A DNA stretch of 64,000 nt from contig JASANE010020378.1 of NCBI GenBank assembly GCA_030248225.1, positions 47,921 to 111,920 on the forward strand. Direction: 5' to 3'. Source of the stretch: Trileptium ribeirensis. Its lineage: Eukaryota > Nematoda > Enoplea > Enoplida > Thoracostomopsidae. This document shows positions 12,901-21,900 of this stretch, one piece after another; position 1 is the first letter of the stretch; each line of letters begins with the position of its first letter. Position numbers and translations under genes: made by a program. The notes beneath the pieces were generated by a model. It searched no databases, was not told where the DNA came from, and saw nothing but the letters and a program-made list of their open reading frames with translations.

Positions 12901-15900
12901 TATAATTGTGCTTGTGGTTTGTGCTTCATTTTCAAATTCTGCTATAAAATAGGGTTGTGTTTCATTTTCTCAAAGAAAACTGCTAGGACGTGTGGATGGT
13001 TTCATTAACTATTCCTACATAATGTTTTAGTTTATTTGTACTGCGTTTACTAACGTTGTGTTGAAACTCTAGTAGTGCGTTTTGTATCGGCTCCTTCCTC
13101 GTATGCCTAAAAATGTTCAACCTCTTTGAATTTTGAGCTCAAATTTAGAGCATTTGACCGTACTTTTATGATTCATATGTGTTTCACACATGGACTATAT
13201 TTCTGTTTGTCTTGTTGTAGTATTCTGAAACCAAACCGAAAATCGAGTCATTCGAGAAACGAAGGCTTTTTGTAGGTAGTAAACATGAGTTAGTATTTTA
13301 ATAAATTGTGCGTTTGCAGTTTTTCTAATAAATTATGCATTCGGTTAACCTACTTGAGGGTTTCGTAGTAGTTGAGCAAATCTCTGTTCTGCTTCCCGTG
13401 GTAAAAACCAAATGCTTACTACCTAATATTTCGTTTATATACCCGCACCGACATATATTGCATTTGTCTTCAAGCGTACGTACATCGTAGTCAACGATAT
13501 ATTTACAATGCTTGCTGTTTTTCAGATAAGAAAATGAATCATCAGTCGGGAATTATTTCGTGTATTGCAACTTCTCCAATGTGGCCATCGGTTTTTGCCG
13601 CTGGGTCTTATAATAAAACAGGTATTATGTTTAATAAACAGATAAAATTCACGGCAAATTTGTTGAAGCGGAGCTAGCGTTGAGACTGGAGTTTCCGATT
13701 CCGTTTGCCAACGAAGACATTTTGCCTTTGTCACGCATAACTCAACTTTGGCAGAGGTTTTGCGGGGGCTTTCTGTTATATTAGAAATGTACCGCGGTCG
13801 ATGCATTACTACAAATCCGACGCAAACTAAATATATTCCAAAAATGAGTTCCTCCGCCAACGGAAATCTCGCCTAACCGGATATCAGTAGCGGCTTTCTT
13901 GATACTTGTGCTTAGAGTTATCGGATCAAAAACATTAAATACAATGGTCTCATTTATGAATACAGTGGTGTCATCTATAGCTACAACCTTGCTATATAGC
14001 ACTTTTGTTTGGCGCAGCCGTTTGCCAGTAATTAGCTTACGGTTATAAAATAGCCCGAAAAGCAGTTTTTAATTTTGAATACATGAGTTTCGTACTTGTT
14101 GACGATGAACGATGGGCTTGTTAAACGGAGCGAGCGGAGTGTCTACTAAATGCGAAAAAGCTCCAAAGAATGAAAGTTTGCATTAAGGCGAAAAGCTTGC
14201 AAATTGCTCACCCAGATGTACGACTTTGCTGACGTCGACTGTTTTGTGGGATCATTCCTTGGGCCACTGTGGGCTCGAATATCGTTTGGCGCACTTTGCC
14301 AGAAGTAGCAATTCTTAAAATTTCGTCGTTCAAATTACAGGTCATCAAGAATTATCAGTAAAGGTTTCCTGGTAGGCTGAATACGATGGTTTGGTTATCT
14401 AAACTAGATCATGAGTATTGTATGCCTTTCAGACGTTTTCATTCGGTTTAGGGTCAATGAACCCGATTTCGAGAAAATAGTCGGTATGCAATGATTTGGT
14501 ACATGCCATCTAAAATAGTATATATTTTTCGGTATGCTGAATACAATGATTTGGTTATCTAGAGTCCAGAAACTATATTTGCTAGTAGAAATCGAGACTT
14601 CAGAATATGATACATCCTAGAAATAGCTAGAATATGACTACTGCATATGCACCTGCAGCAGAAATCATTGTGTTGTGTTTCCGAGCAGGATGGAGGCGTA
14701 AACTTGGGGCGGACTAGTGACAGTATTCGAAAGGTGTGTTCACACCTTCAAATTTTGAGCTCAAAATTTGAAGGTGATTTTTAAAGGAAAATTGTGATGT
14801 TTCAAAATTTGAGGTCAAACTTTTTCAGGTAATACCTCTCGTCGATCACTGGCTACCGGGATTTCTTGAAAAGTTTGAACGGTGTTCACACGTTCAAACT
14901 TACCAAAAACGCAAAAAAGATGCTTTCAAATTTTGATCAAAAGGTTTGAGCGTGTGAACACGGATTAAGTAAACAGTTTTACAGAACGACCAAAAATTTA
15001 AAGTTTTATTTTAAAATCCTACTGCATAATATATGATTTTGTTTGGTTTCTTAAGTAGCCAGCATCGGGTAATATTCATCATTGTCTGTAACCCTGGTGC
15101 TGTTTTACTGAAACATGTGTGTTTCTAAATATCCAGTATTGTTCGTGGTATACAACTGATGCAAGTATTGAGGGTTACGTTTTTGTTAACATAAAAATAT
15201 GCCGGATTTTTAGTAAATTATATTTCAAGTTGAGTCTCCTAAAAGACTTTAGGGTATTTGACTTTATCGGAACCAAACGTAACGGTTCGCTTCCTTTAAG
15301 GATTCTGCGATATACCCGTCGTTGATAAAAATCATAAATCTTCCGTTGTGTTTCAGTTGGACTATATATGGACGGTCATAGGGATATTCAATGTCTTATG
15401 GAAGGTCATCGTGGTGGCGTAACCCATATTACATTTTCACCGGATGGTAATTATTTGTTCTCAGCAGCTCGAAAGGTTGGTTTTCTCTGAAAATTCTGAT
15501 GTACATGTGAACTTCCGTCTAAGAAATATGTGGAAATAGATGTTCTATTAATTATTTGAAGTCGGAAAATGCGAACTGTTTACATAGCAATATGAAGGAA
15601 CAGTCTAAAAAGAACAGTGTGCAATTGTATTGTGGAATCTGGAATTGTAAAGCAATATATCTCAATCCTGACGAGTACACTGTAAAGAGTAATCCGTGCC
15701 ATCAGATCAATTTTTGATTGCATTTGAAAGCTTTACTCAGAATATTCATTTTTGAGTTAGTTCTGTCTTGAAATAGATCAAACCAGATAATTTTAACTAT
15801 ATACTATTGTGGGAAACGAAACAAAATTTTATGTAATTCCCACATAGGGGTTCTAAACTGTAAAATTTCATTGCTAAACCTGATGTTGTCCCCAGCTCAA

Positions 15901-18900
15901 AGCCCACCACCCGCCGCCGCTCCGTTTTGATGCTGTGGAAATGCTAGAGTTGCACACCTAGTTTTGTCTTTGTGCTGCTTTATCAATTCCTCCTATATTA
16001 AAAAAACAACACACTTGAAAGCTTTTTCGTTCGGCGATTTGGGGTCCTCCAGCATTTTAGATTATAATTCTTGCCAGGTCCATCGGATCAAAAAATGGAG
16101 ACTACGAACATAAAGAACTTTGTGGTTATGCATTTTTTATCAGAGCAGTCTTTATAGAGCTATGAGTCTAAGTTTAAGAACACTTAAAAGTGAAACTTAA
16201 AAAATTTTGACAAAGCCTCAAATAGCTTTGTTAGCCGCGAAAATCGTAAAAAATTCCGTCTGTTGAGATCGTAACTCAACACTGAAAAGATGTATCTTCA
16301 CAAATTTTTTGTGTGACCACAAATTCTATCTATTTGTGCTCTTTCATTAGACACTAAACCAGCCGGCCACGGCTTCCCGGTCAAAATGGGCTCTAAAGGA
16401 GTCAAGGATCAGCTTTTTTAAATTTGGCCATCAGGGTATCCATTTTTCGCGACCTATATCTCGATATTGAGGCTTTGGATTGAAAACAAAGACCTGTGCG
16501 CTGAATCCCTCATTGAGAGGGATACAAATTTATTGGTATGCATTTTTTCAAAGCTGTCGTTTTAGAGCTGTGAGCCCAAGTTTGAAAAATACTACAAAAA
16601 GTAAAATTTTTACAGTGCAAGTTTTTTGCTTGTTGGGGGTGAACTGTTTGATTATAATATTGGTTAAGCCTTTAAATATACTAGTTTCATTGTTTTAACA
16701 CTATATTGACTGTGTTATTTATCATTTTGGACGGTGTCGTATTTAAATTTAGTAAATTTTGGCTCTAAAAATAATCAAATCTTGTCACTATCCCAATATG
16801 GATGTACGTCGGTCAGTTGAACGCGAGTATACATCGGAGTTGTTAAATGCGCTAAAAGCAATTGTATTTGTGTGATATGCATCAAATACGGCAAGTCTTA
16901 GGAGCCTTACTATGTAAAATCACTGTTCAAGTTTGTAATTTTTCTTAAAATTTGTGATTTATAAATTAAAAAAGTTTTTTGTATTTTTGTCATTTGAAGA
17001 AGAAATAAAAATTTCTTCGGTTTCGATATATGACTAAAGTGACGGAAGCATTGTCAGTGAACTATTGCCAGTGTATAATTGCTATCATAGGAGTTTAAGT
17101 GGACTTAGTAATCTGAATTTTGAACTAGAAAGTCGTCTATAAAGGCATAGCTACACTCGCTCCGTTTCCTGTCGCTTTGCGAGTTACTAGTTTAGTTTGT
17201 TAGACACACTTGTTTCATAGTTTTAAATCTACATTTGGTATATTATTAACCATGTGGGACGGTACTGGTACTAAATTTGCTACATTTCGGCATCAAGAAT
17301 ATTGTCAAAGTTTGTCACTTTTTCAATATACATGGATGTATGCAGAGGGTTAGAATGAGTCTACAGGTTTTAGGCAATGACTAACCGGAACCTGGTTAAT
17401 CGTTGCTGTAATATTAAGTATTAATGAGTCTCTTGTTTGTTGGTTATGAACGGTTTGAGTAAGGGTTATTCAAACGGTTAAACACGTTGGTTTCGCTGTT
17501 CTAAAAGTACATTGTGTAAGTGGCACAACCCCTGCGAGGTGCACTCACGAAGCTATGAAAGCTAATTTTTGGCAACAGAATTGTGAAATTTTGGCATTTT
17601 CTATAATATGTATTTTTTTGTATTTTGGGTTCGATTGGCTTTATAGATTTTTGGGACCTACAACGAATCTTTTTGCGTTTTTTAAAATTGTAATTTTCTT
17701 AAAAGTTATGAAGTATAATGGTTATAAGTTTTTAAAACTTTTACTACAAATTTCGTCATGCAGGTATTGAAAAGACATGAAACAGGAACTTCGATTTTCC
17801 CAAAATTTCCAGAAATCGGAACCTGAATTTCGCCAGAACCGATATTCTGGTTACTCCCTGGTTTTAAGTGTTGCAGAGCAATTGCAATTGTGTTTGCATT
17901 TCATCCATCAAATAAGGCAAGTTCTAGAGCTCAGCAACGAAAATTTTACTCTTCAAATTATAATTTTTCTTAATATATATTTATTCCAAGCGTTTTCGTG
18001 TTTTGGCCATGGGAAGAAGACGTAAAGGACCCTACTTTTCTGGGCTCTCCATTCGTTGAGAATTTTGCCAGGGACATGAACAGGGGTCCCCTGGTTCAGA
18101 ACCGCGGGGTTCCTGATTTTCCAGGGGCCATTTTTTCAGAAAAAAACGGTTAAAAATCGTGTCAGAAACCTTGCCAAATGCTTATGGTGGGGAGAAGAAA
18201 AGATATTTCAAAATTTTTGGCTTCAGAACGAAATTGTAGTACAAATTTGGATCAAATTTTGTGTACTTTGGAAACAAAAAAATTTGCCACGAGGCAATGC
18301 ACCATGGGGAGCGCAAAATTTTGATTGGATGCATGGACCTGTTTTGAAACAGGGGGAACCAAAAATGCCGGGGTCTTCAATCCTCCCAATTTGGAGACCC
18401 CAGCTTTTTATTATGATTAAAATAGCCGTCACGTTCTCATTAAAGTATTGTCGCTGTATTAGTGCCAAACGTTAAAGGAAGCTTAATTTAGGATCATGCA
18501 ACAATAACGAGTAGATTAGCCTCACTCTGTCTGTTTCACCTCGCCGCGCCAGTAACTGTTAACAATAATTGCTTAATCTATAGTATTTAGCAATTTGTTG
18601 TTTATGGTGTATTGTTTTGTTGTTGATGGATTATTGTTTTAGGATAACGAATTGATATGTTGGGATTTGAGATACAGTTACTCTGTTCTTTTTCGACTAA
18701 GCCGCCCGGTGATTACAAATCAGAGGATATATTTCGATATAAACAAGTATGTTGGTTGAAAATCATTTACATTTGTCCTATAGTTGAGTTCTTAGTAAAC
18801 GGTCTAACGTACATACTACGCAGTTATCATTTTTATTCTATGTATTGTGAGACCAAATCAGACTGCGCCAAATTTGAAGTATTTGGTTAACATAAGCGTG

Positions 18901-21900
18901 TAAATAATTGGTACAATTTGGTATTTTAGAAAGCGTTGCAAGTTACTCATATTTTTAAAGATTGCCAAACCGTGAATTTTTTCAAACATTTAAGTATTTC
19001 GCTATAATTAGCGTTCATAGAGTAACACCTGGATTTGCGATACCGGGGAACGATAACATATCGTGACTGGGTGGAGTATGGTTGGTAGACATAATACCAA
19101 GATCGATAGCCACACGCTGTTTGATTAATTTTGTTTGACATGCTGCCAGCGCCTTGTTGCAATGCAGAAGTAAACTTGAGTGGTGCCGCCTCACATCCTT
19201 TTCTAATACCATGTACAAAACGTTGTTAGACAACAAAGCAGTCATAGCAACAGCTAGTTCTAAATGCTAAAATTTCTTATCGGGAACACCTAGCGACTGA
19301 TTGCAATGTATTCGCTAACACAATGCACCTGTTTGTTATTTTATCACAGTTAACGTTTCACAACACGTTATGGAAATCTATTTAGCTTGTTTTTGCTAAT
19401 TATTCAAATATCTGCACAAATATTAAAGCCAACTACAAATCATGCTAATTTAGTAAATACTGTGCTTTAGAGCCCTGCCGTCATATGTTAATTATTGCTG
19501 CAAAGTTTTCCTCCAACAGCACAGATTTCTTCGTGTCTAGCGTCGCTCGCTTCATAACACCGACTTTCCAGTACTACCGCTGAGAACATTTTCTGCTCTG
19601 TTAAAGCGGTGGTATACGAATAAGGAATAGATAACGTGTTAAAAATATTGCTGGGATGGCTTTTTTCGTGAATCCATTTGCGTACAGTATATATAATTTT
19701 TTGCTGAAACGCTCCTCGTGTCATGCTGGTCGGTTGTTTGCATCTGGCCCTAAATATGTAAACGAACACGTTGATGAGTTGTAATCGACTGCGATTTAAA
19801 TATTATTCGTCGCGGTGCGGATCAATTGGTGCTTGTTCTCGTATCTATTGTGATATACATGATGCGGTTTATCGTCACTATTGTTCTAGTAGTCGTACTA
19901 TTTGCTACCGTGACAACAAATTCTGTGTGACAATGAGTATCCTATTCGTGAAGCTGCCGGCGGTTGATCAACTTGTTCAGTGTTGTCGACGTGTTAATCG
20001 CTGTTGCTAATGTAATCGGAGTATTGTTGAGCAATAAAGGACGATTGTACAGCTGATTGTTTCATAGCATGGTGTAGATTCTGTGTACAGCTGTGTCCAA
20101 AATATTGGAGATATGATATAAAATATTAGTCTTTTTTGAATTAGTAAAAAACCAAAATGTATAAATGTAATGTATAAAATATCTAAATGTATCTAAGCTA
20201 ATTATTTTGTATGTCTATTCAACAGAATAAATTTTGATAATTTTTCAGTGGAATATTGCGTTGCGCTATCATTACTTATGTATTATGCCCATCCTATTTT
20301 TTACACAAAATATCAGAAATTTTGTTGTTTTGACTAAAATGAATTATTGTCGCAAATTACTAGAAAAATTATATTTAATAATAAACTTAGGTAAATATTA
20401 ATTTGTGCAATCTATTAGGTGTTCAATGATGTGGTCGTTTTTCGTTCTACCCCTACAAGCATATCAGAAAGTTACCCCAAGGTTCCTTGGTGAAGGGTTT
20501 CGGTAATCCCCTCATTTTTTTGATGTAGTCTATATTATATTATAGATTTTCAATAATTAATTAGATTAGAACAGGAAGAGCAGTCACCGATGGCTATTAT
20601 TTTCCAATGAAAGAGGCTGTTGGCGGCCGTGTAGCTGATGCACTTCCAAGAAAATCTCGGGGGTATCCAACCGCAGTTGTTTTGTACAGGCCGATAAATG
20701 ACCACACCATCAGATAAGGGAAAGTACATGAGTGTGATTTCTCCAGCAGTTTTGTTAAAGAACCCTGAATTATTACTGTTTTTGCTTTATATCGTTTTAA
20801 GGTATGGTCGCTACCTTATTTCTGGTTCAACGGATGGCTATGTGTATATATGGGATGTCGCTACAATCACTACCAACATTCCGCAAGACAGTTCTCAATA
20901 TCCTGAACCTTTTCTTAAATTTCGAGCTCACGAATCTGTGGTTAACGGTGTTAGGTAATAGTATTTATCTATTGTTCTGTGTGCTTATATTGATAACCAC
21001 GAATTAGATTTCTTGTGTTTCTATTCTTTACGCACTGTTCAAAATAGTTGGAATTGTCACTTGATTGTTCTAATTATTTGTTGAAAAGAGATAAAATGAA
21101 TTTCTCCATAGGACGTCAAGATATAAAATGTTTTCGATTGCGTCTCGCTTTACGTAATTTGAAAATAACTTTTAATAAACGCTTTCTCGGGGAATACCGG
21201 CTATCGATGTGCCAGTAATGAATGAGATTATATCTTCAAAATCCTGAAAACCAGGGTGTATACAAAAACTGGGAGTAGTCGATACTTTTTGAGAGCTGTA
21301 TAGTTTCACATGTGAGGTTGTACGAAGTTAGTGTCTTTGAAAATTTTTGATTTTCAGCGTGTCTGCAGCGGATATTATTACTGTGTCGAAATTAAATGAT
21401 ATTGATTAATTTATTCATTGATGTTCAAATTCATATACGGCAGTAGTAAGAACAGGGCAATTAGCCATCCATCCTTGATCAGAGCTACAGAGCGCGTGTG
21501 AGGAGTTTTAAGCCTTATGATGTTCTGGCATGTCTTATCATCAACAGCACATGCGCTTTTAATGAAATAAAATACAAGCGCCATTACATGAAAGAAATGT
21601 AGTTTATTTTGTGTAAATATTTGGATTATCCACCGCCTTCCGGAATATGGGGGGACTACGGTGCCTCATGGTATTCCTGTAGGAAATTTCAAAGTGGTGG
21701 GGGATGAATTTTACTTAAAAATGATTAATATTTACATATTTTCATGTATTTCTACTACTGCGCAAGTATTTTCGTGCATAAACCAGGTTTTAACATTAGA
21801 AATAGCGCAAATTAACATTTAATAACATTTAGCATGCAAAAACAAATCTTGAGACAAAAAATTTTGGATTCAGTTGAGCATAGGCGTTTCGGCTGACTGG

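Noticed and set aside
13522..13860. 112-codon minus-strand frame
   Set aside because: It runs antisense across WRAP53 exon 6, whose + coding is certain, and shows no domain.
13781..14002. 73-codon minus-strand frame with plausible residues
   Set aside because: In a WRAP53 intron, no motif, no splice partner.
19015..19769. Minus-strand frames that might belong with the polymerase relic
   Set aside because: They lie in a different intron, separated by WRAP53 exon 9, and match no capsid, ATPase or integrase pattern.
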